From Sulfitobacter delicatus (GTDB lineage Bacteria; Pseudomonadota; Alphaproteobacteria; Rhodobacterales; Rhodobacteraceae), in contig NZ_FNBP01000015.1 of the NCBI RefSeq assembly GCF_900102535.1, positions 1-53,618 of the forward strand: a DNA stretch of 53,618 bases, read 5' to 3'. Positions 25,394 through 34,374 of the stretch are shown here, piece by piece. The stretch's first letter is position 1, and every line of letters starts with the position of its first letter. Position numbers and translations under genes: made by a program. The notes beneath the pieces were generated by a model. The model saw nothing but the letters and a program-made list of their open reading frames with translations, did not search any database and had not been told where the DNA came from.

Positions 25394-28300
25394 CTAGGCG
25401 CTCACGCTCGCGGCGGCTTCTGCTTCGGCCTGTAGCCTGCGGGCCGCCCCACCGGGTGTGGCACCCCAAACGGCGATCCAGCGGTAGAAGATCGGCGTAA
25501 GGAACAGCGTAAACACAGTAGCAAAGCCAAGGCCGCCAACGATCACCCAGCCGACAGCGATACGTGCTTCTGCGCCTGCACCAGTCGTGAGGATCAGTGG
25601 CAGCCCACCGAAGACAGTCGAGACCATTGTCATCATCACCGGCCGGATGCGGAGGCGCAGGGCACTTCGAATGGCACTGTCGATATCCGCCCCCGCTTCG
25701 CGCAACTGGTTTGCGAATTCGACAATCAGAATACCGTTCTTGGCCATAACACCGATCAGCATCACAAGGCCGATCTGGCTGTAGTAGTTCAGCGATCCAC
25801 CGGTGATCGAAATCGCCAGCACCGCCGCAGCAAGACCGAATGGAACGGTCATCATAATGACGACCGCGCTGGCAAAACTCTCGAACTGTGCTGCAAGAAC
25901 CAAAAGCACGACAATCAATGCCACGCCGAAGACCATGTAAATACCGTTCTGAGAATCGTCGAGCGTGGCGGCTTCGCCTGTAAAGGTGATGCCCATGTCG
26001 TCAGGCAAAACCTCTTGAGCGATTGAGAGCACCCGGCCCATCGCTGTCGACAAGTCCACTCCTTCGTTCAGGTTCGCCTGCATTGAGACGGCCAAGGCTC
26101 CGCCCAAACGTTCGATCTGCGCATCGCTAACCACCATGTCCAGCGAGGCCACGGCTGAGAGTGGAATATAGGCGCCGCTTTCGAGGCGGATGGACATAGA
26201 AGCGATGTCGGAAGGATCATCAATCGGGGGGCCGCCGGGCACAACGTTCACATCCGTTTCCACATCATCGGCAAACACGCTAACGGCCACATCACCCTGA
26301 ACCATAGCGCGCACAAGGCTTGTGATGTCCGAACTGTCGAGCCCCATGTCACTCGCCGCGCTGTCATCCACTGTAACCTCCAACTGCGCGTTCACGCTGT
26401 TGTTGGACAGTTGGGGGTTCACGAATGTTTCAACCTGCGACATGGCGGCGGCAAGTGTGCCAGCGGCTTCGGTCATATTGGCAAGGTTCGTACCTGTGAC
26501 AGCAAAGCTTAGCCCGCCCCCTGCCCCGCGAATATTAAGGCTGTTGGTTGACCGTGCACTGACTTGCACGCCGGGCACCGAGGCAAGCCTGCCGCTGATC
26601 TGCCCGATCAATTCCTGCTGGGTAAAGTCACGCTCGGTCCAGTCCGGCATGCGCACAACAATAAAGGCACTGGTACCGCCACCGACGCCAATGATGCTTT
26701 GAACGGTCTCGATCTGACCGCTTTCTTGGTAGGGAGCGAGGATATCCTCAACCAGCAAGACCTGCGTATCAAGGTAATCGATTGTGGTATCCGATGCGCC
26801 GCGCGCCTGGACGAGAAAGAAACCGCGGTCTTCTTCGGGCGTCACGGTAGAGGGCAATGTCGTTGCCGCCCCCATCGCGATGATCGCGAAACCGATGGCA
26901 ACCGCAAGAACCAGCAAAGGCGTGCGGATTGCAAAATCCATCACCCGGTCAAAGCCGCGCGCCAAAGCCCCCGGCGCTGCCTGCTCCGCCCCGGCTTGCG
27001 TTTTGCCGGGGTCCAAAAGGGCCGACAGAACGGGCGCAAGGGTCAGCGCAGTGATCGACGACAGCGTGACGGCAAATGCCAGCACGAAGCCGAACTCCGA
27101 AAAAACGCCCCCGGCCTGCCCGGGGAGGAAGGAGATCGGGATAAACACTGCCGCAAGTGTTGCGGTCGTCGAGATGACGGCAAAGAACACTTCATTGGTG
27201 CCGGAGGCCGCAGCGGCGAAAGCCCCCATGCCCGATTTGCGTTTGCGCACGATGTTTTCAACCACCACGATCGCGTCATCCACCACCATCCCCGTCGCCA
27301 GAACCAGCGCGAGCAGGCTGATGGTATTCACGGAAAAACCCGTTAGCCAAATTGCCGCCAGAGTGCCGACCAAGGCCACAGGGATCGTGACCGCAGGGAT
27401 CAAGGTTGCGCGCGGCGAGCGAAGAAACAGAAAGATCACAAGCACAACAATGCCAGTGGCCATCAAGATGGACTTGCTGACCTCGTTGATCGAGCCTTCG
27501 ATGAAGATACCGTCGTCCGAGGTTACAAGCAGTTGCACGCCTTCGGGCATTTGGTCGCGCAATTCCTCAACCGCGATGGCAACGTCCCGCGAAATCTCCA
27601 GCGTGTTGCCCACCGATTGCCGGGTGATATCCAAACCAATGGCAGTTTCCCCGTTCACACGGGTATAGACACTCGTATCTTCCGGGATCAGTTGGACAAA
27701 GGCGATATCGGCCACCTGTGTCGTATCATTGACCGGCAACTGCTTGATGGTATCTACTGTGACGTCTTCGTTACCAACGCGCAGCGACAGGGTCTGAGAC
27801 TCGCTCGACAACGACCCGAGCGCAGTATCATCGCGAAGCTGCGCTAATGCGGTTGAGAGGTCAAAGATCGTCAGACCCCGGCTCAGCAGCGAGGGCATGT
27901 TTACCGTCACTCGGAATTCATTGGCCCGGTCACCTCGGAGCGTCACTTCGGCAATGCCGTCGATCAAAGAGAGCCGTTCGTAAACCGCGTTTTCAGCCAA
28001 TCTTGTCAAAGCGTCGAGACTGGCATCTCCTAGCAGCGCTAGCCGAATGATCGCATCTGCGTTGCTGTCACTTTTGCTGACGCTGGGGTCTTCGATGTCA
28101 TCCGGCAAAGAACGCAGAGCGCCCGATACGATCTCACGCGCCTCATTGGCGGCGACATCCACGTTCGTATCGTCAGACAGGTCGATCGTGATGCGGCTCG
28201 ACCCGGTGCTTGAGGTGGATTCGATATAGGACATCCCCTCAAGCGCGCTCAACGCGTCTTCGAGAACCTGTGTCACTTCCGTGTCCACTGTGCTCGCCAC

Positions 28301-28489
28301 AGCGCCCTCATAGGTCGTTCTGACGGACAGCACGGGCCGGTCAACGTCCGGCATCTCTCGGATATCGACAGAGGTAAAGGCGGCCAGACCCGCGATGATG
28401 ATCAGCAGGTTCAGGACGATGCCAAAGATTGGTCGCGCGACAAAGATGTCGGCGAAACCGGCTTTATGCGCTCTTTTCTCGAAACTCAT
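25394..28489 (-). CDS. RND efflux transporter permease (AcrB/MexB-type, HAE1 family)
   Basis: 1031-residue proton-driven pump of the inner membrane with twelve helices and two large periplasmic loops. The proton-relay Asp pair is in TM4 (LVLATGMVVDDAIVVVENI). The N-terminus (FVARPIFGIVLNLLIIIAGL) and the TM10-12 region (NGILIVEFANQLREAGAD, RPVMMTMVSTVFGGLPL) are typical. Drug or solvent class cannot be told. It overlaps the adaptor gene by 4 bp (ATGA). No outer-membrane factor gene follows, so it must borrow a TolC-like channel. Confidence 0.96.
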   Translation of the reverse strand: MSFEKRAHKAGFADIFVARPIFGIVLNLLIIIAGLAAFTSVDIREMPDVDRPVLSVRTTYEGAVASTVDTEVTQVLEDALSALEGMSYIESTSSTGSSRITIDLSDDTNVDVAANEAREIVSGALRSLPDDIEDPSVSKSDSNADAIIRLALLGDASLDALTRLAENAVYERLSLIDGIAEVTLRGDRANEFRVTVNMPSLLSRGLTIFDLSTALAQLRDDTALGSLSSESQTLSLRVGNEDVTVDTIKQLPVNDTTQVADIAFVQLIPEDTSVYTRVNGETAIGLDITRQSVGNTLEISRDVAIAVEELRDQMPEGVQLLVTSDDGIFIEGSINEVSKSILMATGIVVLVIFLFLRSPRATLIPAVTIPVALVGTLAAIWLTGFSVNTISLLALVLATGMVVDDAIVVVENIVRKRKSGMGAFAAAASGTNEVFFAVISTTATLAAVFIPISFLPGQAGGVFSEFGFVLAFAVTLSSITALTLAPVLSALLDPGKTQAGAEQAAPGALARGFDRVMDFAIRTPLLVLAVAIGFAIIAMGAATTLPSTVTPEEDRGFFLVQARGASDTTIDYLDTQVLLVEDILAPYQESGQIETVQSIIGVGGGTSAFIVVRMPDWTERDFTQQELIGQISGRLASVPGVQVSARSTNSLNIRGAGGGLSFAVTGTNLANMTEAAGTLAAAMSQVETFVNPQLSNNSVNAQLEVTVDDSAASDMGLDSSDITSLVRAMVQGDVAVSVFADDVETDVNVVPGGPPIDDPSDIASMSIRLESGAYIPLSAVASLDMVVSDAQIERLGGALAVSMQANLNEGVDLSTAMGRVLSIAQEVLPDDMGITFTGEAATLDDSQNGIYMVFGVALIVVLLVLAAQFESFASAVVIMMTVPFGLAAAVLAISITGGSLNYYSQIGLVMLIGVMAKNGILIVEFANQLREAGADIDSAIRSALRLRIRPVMMTMVSTVFGGLPLILTTGAGAEARIAVGWVIVGGLGFATVFTLFLTPIFYRWIAVWGATPGGAARRLQAEAEAAASVSA

Positions 28490-29613
28490 GCGCCCGGACC
28501 TTTGCGTGCGCCTGCAGCAGTAACCTGCGCGCCTTCGCGCAGTTTCGACGCACCCTCAGCCACGATCTCTCCGCCGAGGGGGGCTTCGGTCTCTACCCAG
28601 ACTTTGTCGCCCTCGCGGTAGCGGATGGTGACGGGAAAGCGACTGGTGCTGCCGTCTTCGACAAGCCAGATGCCTGCGCCGCTGCGGTCCCATGTGATTG
28701 CGGTTGCTGGCACCACCGGCAGCGGGTCGGTTTCTTCGGTCATGCGCACAGCAAAGGTCATGCCGGAGAGCAGCAATCCTTCGGGGTTTTCAATTTCTGC
28801 CTGAACGGTGGCACTGCGCGTCACACTATCAAGCCGACTGTCAAAGGCAGTAACCACGCCTTCAAACACACGTCCGGCATAGGTTGGGGTCGAGACCAAA
28901 ACAGGCTTGCCCTCAGCCAACAGTCCGATGGACCGCTCCGGCACCTCGAAAGTCGCGAGCAGGCTGGAGGTATCGTCGATCGTTACAATCGCATCCCCGC
29001 TTGCCAGTCGGTCCCCGGCGCTGACATCGCTCAGCCCCAGTTGGCCAGAGATCGGCGCCAAGATCGTGCGGTCGTCCAGCGCGACCTCTGCCAGCCCGAC
29101 ATTGGCTTCGGCCAGACGCAACGCCACGCGCGCTTCCGAGAGCGCAACATCGGTCACGACCGAACTGCCATTGCTGCGCAGCCCTTCATAGCGTGTAACT
29201 GTCGCCTGTGCTTGATCACGATTGGCCTGAGCGATTTCGAGCGCCAACCGCTCGGTTCTGTCATCCAAACGCAAAAGGACGTCGCCCTTTTCGACGCTAC
29301 TATTGGCCTGCAAGGTGGTCTCAACCACCTCTCCCGCATCGGTTGCCGTCACTTCCGTACGGCGAAGTGCTACCGCGCTGCCGACAGTCCGCAGAACGAG
29401 TGTATGAGAGCGAGCCTCGAGCGGCGTCAGAACAACGGTCGTTGCACGCCCCTGCCCCCGCCGCCCCGCGCGCGCCTCTCTGGGCGCTTCCGTTGTTTCG
29501 GTTGTGCTATCACCGCCCCAAAGCTGGGCAATCGGTTCGGGCACGCCAAAGGCAAAGCCATAAGCCCCCGCGATGATGACGACGGATAGCAAGGCGAGGA
29601 ATAGTTTCTTCAA
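28486..29613 (-). CDS. RND efflux periplasmic adaptor subunit
   Basis: 375-residue membrane-fusion protein linking the RND pump to an outer-membrane channel. An N-terminal hydrophobic anchor (LFLALLSVVIIAGAYGFAFG) comes first. The lipoyl domain follows (GEVVETTLQANSSVEKGDVL), a short helical hairpin (AQANRDQAQATVTRYEGL) and the returning half ILAPISGQLGLSDVSAGDRL. The short hairpin suggests a compact adaptor of the MexH/VexA-like type. First gene of the two-gene operon. The upstream 432 bp contain no regulator. Confidence 0.94.
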   Translation of the reverse strand: MKKLFLALLSVVIIAGAYGFAFGVPEPIAQLWGGDSTTETTEAPREARAGRRGQGRATTVVLTPLEARSHTLVLRTVGSAVALRRTEVTATDAGEVVETTLQANSSVEKGDVLLRLDDRTERLALEIAQANRDQAQATVTRYEGLRSNGSSVVTDVALSEARVALRLAEANVGLAEVALDDRTILAPISGQLGLSDVSAGDRLASGDAIVTIDDTSSLLATFEVPERSIGLLAEGKPVLVSTPTYAGRVFEGVVTAFDSRLDSVTRSATVQAEIENPEGLLLSGMTFAVRMTEETDPLPVVPATAITWDRSGAGIWLVEDGSTSRFPVTIRYREGDKVWVETEAPLGGEIVAEGASKLREGAQVTAAGARKGPGA

Positions 29614-30045
29614 AATCTTCTTGGCTCCTAAGGGGCGATCCGCATTGGAACGCTGCCGAGATACGACGTGTCAGCGCCCCGTCAAAGACCGGCGTTGCGC
29701 TGTGCGAAGGGCAGCATTGTTCAGTGCAGTGTTGCGTGGGGTAATCTCATGAAAGCGCCGGTGCGGGGTTTGTGCTTTTCCTTATACGGGCAGCAAAACA
29801 AATTCCGTCGCAGAAAATAGAGATTTTCTTTTCACGCGGCTCTCATCGCCCAAGTTGCATGCAGGGACGTCGGAAACGCAGCAGCTTTTAGCGCAACGGG
29901 AAGAGTGGTCTGGTCTTTAGCTGTTCGACCCGTTCTAGCGGCAAACGGGGATTTAGTGCCGATCCAGAACTGCATAAAAAATATGATGTCGCATAAGGTC
30001 ACGTGAGACGGTAGAGAACCCAAAGCCCTAACCGCCGGAAATGCC
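29614..30045. other. Intergenic region between the RND operon and a DUF3108-like gene
   Basis: 432 bp without a credible gene. It must hold the divergent promoters of the RND operon and the DUF3108-like gene. One inverted repeat stands out: AGAAAAT (29812-29818), four bases, ATTTTCT (29823-29829), which could be an operator or part of a terminator. An open frame on the minus strand (29832-30089) overlaps the start of the DUF3108-like gene and does not look coding. Confidence 0.5.
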
Positions 30046-30696
30046 ATGATACGCGCTCTCAGCCTCGCGGCCTTGTTTGGCCTCCTCACAGCCCCTGCGA
30101 TGGCCGCAGAGCAAACCTACACCGTATCCTTGGGTTCGCGACAGCTGGGCACGCTTCAGTTCGAAGGCGAACGCAACGACGCTAGTCTGCTCTTATCGCT
30201 GAACAACGCGCCGTTTGGTCTGAAGAACGGAACTTTCAAAGCAGTCGCTCGGTCGACGGGGGGCAAAGTTGACTACCTCGGGCAGAACCGCGGCAGCGAA
30301 ACACGCGATATCGCCATTGGTCGGAAGGCAGACAAGGTTACTTCCGTTTCGGTGGCGCCCCCATCAGAGATGACCGAAATGACAGAGGCTGGGAAAGTAC
30401 CAAGCGGTGTGGTTTTCCCGCCCGAATTTTTCGCCGCAGTGGCAAACAGCACAACCTGCCCTTCTCCGATAGCAATGTACGACGGTCGGCGTGTAGTGCG
30501 GATGGCTGCGACGGCGATGGAACAAGACGGGGAAACAGTGTTCTGCGACATGTCTTACCGCGTCACCATGGGGCCCGGTTACGTCTCTCCGTTTCACTTT
30601 AGAAAGTTCGGGGTGGAGCTGGCTTATAGCGCCGGGAAGCTTGTTAAATTCACCCTGAAGGCAGGCGGTTTCAAGGTTCACCTGAACCGCCAGTGA
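30046..30696 (+). CDS. Periplasmic DUF3108-like protein
   Basis: 216 residues with a clean signal peptide (LSLAALFGLLTAPAMAAEQT). The mature part is beta-rich (YTVSLGSRQLGTLQFEGE, LSLNNAPFGLKNGTFKA) and ends LVKFTLKAGGFKVHLNRQ, giving the look of the DUF3108 group of periplasmic proteins, whose function is not known. Two Cys (in NSTTCPSP and VFCDMSYRV) may form a disulfide. The ATG at 30046 follows a weak CGGAAA. It is transcribed alone, convergent with acr3 across a bidirectional terminator-like repeat. Confidence 0.75.
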   Translation: MIRALSLAALFGLLTAPAMAAEQTYTVSLGSRQLGTLQFEGERNDASLLLSLNNAPFGLKNGTFKAVARSTGGKVDYLGQNRGSETRDIAIGRKADKVTSVSVAPPSEMTEMTEAGKVPSGVVFPPEFFAAVANSTTCPSPIAMYDGRRVVRMAATAMEQDGETVFCDMSYRVTMGPGYVSPFHFRKFGVELAYSAGKLVKFTLKAGGFKVHLNRQ

Positions 30697-30709
30697 TCAC
30701 TGGGTTCGC

Positions 30710-30756
30710 AATACGGTGATGCGAAGCGGCCATAGCTTACAATTCATCACCGTATT
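30710..30756. terminator. Inverted repeat between convergent genes (probable bidirectional terminator)
   Basis: AATACGGTGATG (30710-30721) and CATCACCGTATT (30745-30756) are perfect 12-base inverted repeats separated by 23 bases. They lie between the stop of the DUF3108-like gene and the stop of acr3, the expected place for a shared terminator. A second short stem, TTCGCA...TGCGAA, overlaps its left arm. Confidence 0.6.
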
Positions 30757-30770
30757 TCGACCTCCCGCTG

Positions 30771-31823
30771 TCAGCTGGCCGCCTCGGGAAACCGCGCCCG
30801 CGTGCGGTTGGCAAAGGCCACCAGCGACAGCATTACCGGCACTTCGACCAAGACACCGACCACGGTGGCCAATGCCGCCCCGGAGTTCAGGCCGAAGAGG
30901 CTAATCGCAACCGCGACGGCCAGTTCGAAAAAGTTCGACGTACCAATCATGGCGCAAGGTGCTGCGATGCGATGTGGAACCCGCCAGAGGTAGGCCGCCC
31001 CATAGGCAAGCGCGAATATGCCGTAGGATTGGATTAGGATCGGCACGGCAATCATTACGATGACGAAAGGCTTTTGCAAAATCACTTCGCCTTGTAGCCC
31101 AAATAGAATTGCCACGGTTACAATCAGCCCGGCCACGGAGAGGGGCTTGATCCGCGCTGTGAAGGCATCGATCCGTTTAGGAGTGCTCAAAAGGCGGCGC
31201 GTGGCGAGCCCTGCGGCCAAGGGGAGCAACACATAGAGCACCGTGGCCAGCACCAGCGTTTGCCATGGAACAACGATGTCAGTGACGCCGAGCAAGAAGG
31301 CGACAATCGGAGCGAAGGCCACCACCATAATCAGATCATTCACGGAGACCTGTACCAGCGTATAGGTCGCATCTCCGCGGGTAAGCTGCGACCATACAAA
31401 CACCATCGCGGTACAAGGGGCAGCCCCCAGCAAGATCAGTCCGGCGGTATATTGGGCCGCATCTTGTGGGTCGAGAAACGGAGCGAAAATATACTCGAAA
31501 AACAGTACCGCTAGGAGCGCCATGGTAAAGGGTTTGATCAGCCAATTCACCGCTAGGGTCACCAGCAGCCCTTTGGGCTGGCGGGCGACACCAGCAACGG
31601 CGCCCAGATCGACACTCACCATCATCGGGTAAACCATGGCCCAAATCAGAACGGCCACGACAAGGTTAATCGATGCGACCTCGGCTGCCGCGACGGCAGT
31701 CACAAGCCCCGGAGCGACGGTGCCGATGGCAATGCCGCCGATCATCGCAAGCGCGACCCAAAGTGTGAGGTAGCGCTCGAATATGCCCATGGGCTCACCG
31801 ATGTTGGCAGTCTGATCAGTCAT
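30771..31823 (-). CDS. acr3: Arsenite efflux transporter, ACR3 family
   Basis: 350-residue inner-membrane permease with about ten helices that exports arsenite. The essential Cys of the family is at residue 137 ([17 protein letters not shown]) and the conserved late Glu is in [30 protein letters not shown] and [14 protein letters not shown] are also typical of ACR3 rather than ArsB. AGAGGGAAC lies before the ATG. It is divergent from arsR across a 190-bp region with a strong palindrome, so it is probably induced by As(III) through ArsR. No arsC, arsH or arsA is seen. Confidence 0.94.
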   Translation of the reverse strand: MTDQTANIGEPMGIFERYLTLWVALAMIGGIAIGTVAPGLVTAVAAAEVASINLVVAVLIWAMVYPMMVSVDLGAVAGVARQPKGLLVTLAVNWLIKPFTMALLAVLFFEYIFAPFLDPQDAAQYTAGLILLGAAPCTAMVFVWSQLTRGDATYTLVQVSVNDLIMVVAFAPIVAFLLGVTDIVVPWQTLVLATVLYVLLPLAAGLATRRLLSTPKRIDAFTARIKPLSVAGLIVTVAILFGLQGEVILQKPFVIVMIAVPILIQSYGIFALAYGAAYLWRVPHRIAAPCAMIGTSNFFELAVAVAISLFGLNSGAALATVVGVLVEVPVMLSLVAFANRTRARFPEAAS

Positions 31824-31957
31824 TTTGTTCCCTCTGGCAAATTTGAAAATTCTGCATTGGCGTTTGCGAAGCGTGGATGGTTCTGATGCTTCACGTCTGC
31901 GTAAGTCTTGCGGTTAGCCATCGAACGTCATTTCGGCACTTTACGAATTGAGAATAG

Positions 31958-31976
31958 GGCTATGGCATCCATAGCC
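31958..31976. promoter_or_regulatory. Palindromic operator candidate for ArsR
   Basis: GGCTATGGCATCCATAGCC is a perfect inverted repeat (8 bases, 3-base centre, 8 bases) in the arsR/acr3 divergent region, 37 bp before the arsR ATG. Position, symmetry and size fit the binding site of a dimeric ArsR repressor controlling both genes. Confidence 0.7.
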
Positions 31977-32013
31977 ACTGGTCAAGCTTCGATATTTCGG
32001 GCATGAACGAATT

Positions 32014-32352
32014 ATGGATCAGGACACCGCCATTGCTGCCTTCTCGGCTCTCGCCCATCCCACGCGGATAGCAGTGTTCCGCCTGCTGGTCCGCAGCGCC
32101 CCGCAGGCCGTCCCTGCCCTATCCATCGCATCGCGCTTAGACGCGAAACCATCGACATTATCCGGTCATCTAGCGATCCTCAGACGCGCAGGATTGATCG
32201 CAAGCACGCGGCACCAGCGGGAAATCCGCTATGAGGCCAATCTGCCCTCAGTCAACGCGATGATTGGCTTTCTGCTTTCCGATTGCTGTGGCGGGCAAAT
32301 CAGCCATTGCCAAGATATTCTGACGATGCTGGGCGAAGAAACCGGGGCATAA
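32014..32352 (+). CDS. arsR: ArsR-family arsenite-responsive repressor
   Basis: 112-residue winged-helix repressor. The recognition region is seen in LSIASRLDAKPSTLSGHLAI and LRRAGLIASTRHQREIRYE. It lacks the classic helix-3 CxC arsenic site. Instead Cys91, Cys92 and Cys99 (SDCCGGQISHCQD) form a C-terminal cluster, much like the As(III) site described for Acidithiobacillus ArsR. On binding As(III) it would release the divergent arsR/acr3 operator. Confidence 0.93.
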   Translation: MDQDTAIAAFSALAHPTRIAVFRLLVRSAPQAVPALSIASRLDAKPSTLSGHLAILRRAGLIASTRHQREIRYEANLPSVNAMIGFLLSDCCGGQISHCQDILTMLGEETGA

Positions 32353-32633
32353 CGATTGGAAAGCAGGATGGCGCTCGACTGCTTAACCTCCCCCAACATT
32401 CGCCGCTTAGCCCGCATCAAATGGCAAGCCTGCGTAGGATTGGTTGATGCTCCTTGGCCCTTTGCCTGACGGCAAACTATTGCGAAAGTGATCGGCTAGG
32501 CACCCCCACAGATGGTTTGATCTAACCGATCATTAATTGGCTCAAGCTTAGTTTCGAAGATAGTGGCCAGTGCAGTAAAATTTCAGTTTATGCGCTTTGG
32601 AAGCAGTCCGGCATACCGATATTCCGTGACAGA

Positions 32634-33431
32634 TCACAACAAATGCTTGAACACCCCGAACAACTCGCGCTGCGACGATATAACGAGTTTCCGGTATAAA
32701 TTTCGACGATGGACCTTAGAGGTTTCGGTCGCAATACTGAGCAGTTTGGCAGCGGATGCGTTAGAATGGCCCTGCAGCACCAGCCCTGCAATTTGCGCTT
32801 CTCGGACGGTTAGACCGATGTTCAGCCGATCCCCCGCATAGCCTCTAATGGCATCCGAAAGTGGGGGGCGGGCAATTGCTGGCTGATTGGCCGGGGCCGG
32901 AGCCACGGCATTGCAATGCTGCGCCAGAAGTTCCAGCAGCAATGGCGCATAGCTTTTTAGATCCCGAAGCTCACTGCGCCGAAAGGGGCCCTGGCTATCC
33001 CGCTTGCTCAGCGACAAATGCGCAACTCCACCATCCTGTAATGGTGCGAGTAGACCAACCTCGTCACAAAGTCCGGTGCCACGATAATATTGGAGGTAAT
33101 ATTCGCTAGAAAAGAACCGGTCCGGCGCGATGTCAGCCAGACGAAACACCCCGCCACCCTTGGGCAGACCACGGTGTAGATAAAACGGGTCAAAGCCGTA
33201 GCTGCTCTCCATATAGTCTTCGAGTGGCCGTCCGATCAGTTTCCCCGGCTCGATCCAATGATCCAAGAGCAAGGGCGTTTGGTCTGCATCAAAACGCAAC
33301 ATCAAGAAGGTCCCAAATGCTATGCGCGCTCTAAAGAAGGTTTTGTAGGCCTCGAAAAAGTCCGGAGTGCCGACGGCATGAAGCGCATCACGGAGTTGCT
33401 CAATCGCTGTATTTGACAGCCTTTCGCCCAA
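32634..33431 (-). CDS. LuxR-family transcriptional regulator
   Basis: 265 residues. The C-terminal 60 residues are a GerE/LuxR helix-turn-helix: LTVREAQIAGLVLQGHSNAS, then KLLSIATETSKVHRRNLYRK. The N-terminal 180 residues (FGTFLMLRFD, SYGFDPFYLHRGLP, FFSSEYYLQYY) look like a GAF- or autoinducer-like sensor, but the conserved Trp/Tyr/Asp pattern of acyl-homoserine-lactone binders is not clear, so I would not call it a quorum sensor. It is divergent from the broken polyamine-type ABC locus, which it probably once controlled. Confidence 0.86.
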   Translation of the reverse strand: MGERLSNTAIEQLRDALHAVGTPDFFEAYKTFFRARIAFGTFLMLRFDADQTPLLLDHWIEPGKLIGRPLEDYMESSYGFDPFYLHRGLPKGGGVFRLADIAPDRFFSSEYYLQYYRGTGLCDEVGLLAPLQDGGVAHLSLSKRDSQGPFRRSELRDLKSYAPLLLELLAQHCNAVAPAPANQPAIARPPLSDAIRGYAGDRLNIGLTVREAQIAGLVLQGHSNASAAKLLSIATETSKVHRRNLYRKLVISSQRELFGVFKHLL

Positions 33432-33467
33432 AGATACTCCAAAATCTGATCAAAAACTCAAGAACAC

Positions 33468-33483
33468 TACCCCTCAAGGGGTA
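33468..33483. promoter_or_regulatory. Palindrome in the LuxR/ABC divergent region
   Basis: TACCCCTCAAGGGGTA: 7-base arms with a 2-base centre, perfect symmetry, midway in the 135-bp region between the LuxR-type gene and the potA remnant. Its size is near that of lux-box sites. A second small repeat, CCAAT-TACT-ATTGG, lies at 33490-33503. A likely binding site for the adjacent regulator. Confidence 0.5.
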
Positions 33484-33566
33484 TATTCACCAATTACTAT
33501 TGGCGCAATTATGCGAGACAAGCTTTGCTCAAAAACAAGAACCGAGTTGGGCGATCAGGGGGAAAG

Positions 33567-34208
33567 ATGACCAAAGCAATCACCGCACAGGCGCTGCGCA
33601 AAGTATACTCTGGCAATCCGCCGGTTGAAGCGCTCGCGAGTATCGATCTGGAAATTCAGGACAACGAATTTTTCACGCTGCTGGGTCCTTCGGGCTGCGG
33701 CAAGACGACCCTGCTGCGGCTCATTGCGGGGTTTGAGCATCCCACGTCTGGCCGTCTGGACATGTTCGGGGAGAGCTTACTCGCATCGCCCCCCTACAAA
33801 CGTCCGATCAATACTGTCTTTCAAAACTACGCGCTGTTTCCACACATGACCGTGGCCGAAAACATCGGTTTCGGCTTGCAAATGCTCGGCACGTCCAAGG
33901 CGGCGATCAAGACGACCGTGGATGAGATGATGGAACTGGTGCAGATGACCCAGCTGGCCGACCGGCAGACCAGCCAAATCTCCGGTGGGCAACAGCAGCG
34001 CGTCGCCCTCGCCCGCGCTTTGGCACCGCGGCCCAAGATTTTGCTGCTGGATGAACCGCTGAGCGCCTTGGACTTTAAGCTGCGCAAGAAAATGCAGTTG
34101 GAGTTAAAGCGGCTTCAGACCGAAACCGGCATCACGTCAGGCGAGCGTTGTCAGGATCGACAGTTTAAGCGACCGCCAGAAGTCCGCCCCGGAAGTGGTA
34201 GTGCCTGA
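33567..34208 (+). pseudogene. Truncated polyamine-type ABC transporter ATPase (potA remnant)
   Basis: The first about 190 residues are a normal PotA-like ATPase: Walker [18 protein letters not shown]-loop [16 protein letters not shown], signature [15 protein letters not shown] and Walker [13 protein letters not shown]. After [11 protein letters not shown], where the family continues with a strand and the H-loop THD, the frame runs into unrelated residues ([10 protein letters not shown]...) and stops at 34208. The switch His and the whole C-terminal regulatory domain are gone. An internal deletion at about 34134 joins it to the end of a binding-protein gene, so no working transporter is encoded here. 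Confidence 0.88.
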
Positions 34209-34299
34209 AGAGCTAAAGGGCGCCGCCTATGTCGCCAAGGTCTGCCCGCCCGAAGCGCAAAAGCTTTATACCGCGATCTGGACCGACCTTCAGAAGTAA
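34138..34299 (+). pseudogene. C-terminal remnant of a polyamine-type binding protein (potD-like)
   Basis: In a frame different from the potA remnant, this stretch encodes a tail containing [20 protein letters not shown], then CPPEAQKLYTAIWTDLQK and a TAA at 34297. That is the usual C-terminus of periplasmic PotD/PotF-type proteins. The rest of that gene, and presumably the two permease genes between, have been lost. It is too short for an independent gene and has no start of its own. Confidence 0.8.
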
Positions 34300-34324
34300 C
34301 GCCAACTGGCTCGATAAACACATT

Positions 34325-34349
34325 GCGCCCCGGCCTTTGGTCGGGGCGC
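34325..34349 (+). terminator. GC-rich hairpin after the potD remnant
   Basis: GCGCCCCG (34325-34332) pairs with CGGGGCGC (34342-34349); three more inner pairs (one G-U) leave a TTT loop. It sits between the remnant stop and the amidohydrolase start, as expected for a hairpin that once followed the highly expressed binding-protein gene. No T-run follows. Confidence 0.55.
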
Positions 34350-34374
34350 GCATCGCAATAAGGACCCCAAGCCC

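Noticed and set aside
29832..30089. 85-residue minus-strand frame before the RND operon
   Set aside because: It overlaps the start of the DUF3108-like gene, has no ribosome site and shows no coding pattern.
33567..34208. Intact polyamine ABC ATPase
   Set aside because: The sequence departs from the family after the Walker B helix, lacks the switch His and C-terminal domain, and runs into a binding-protein tail in another frame.
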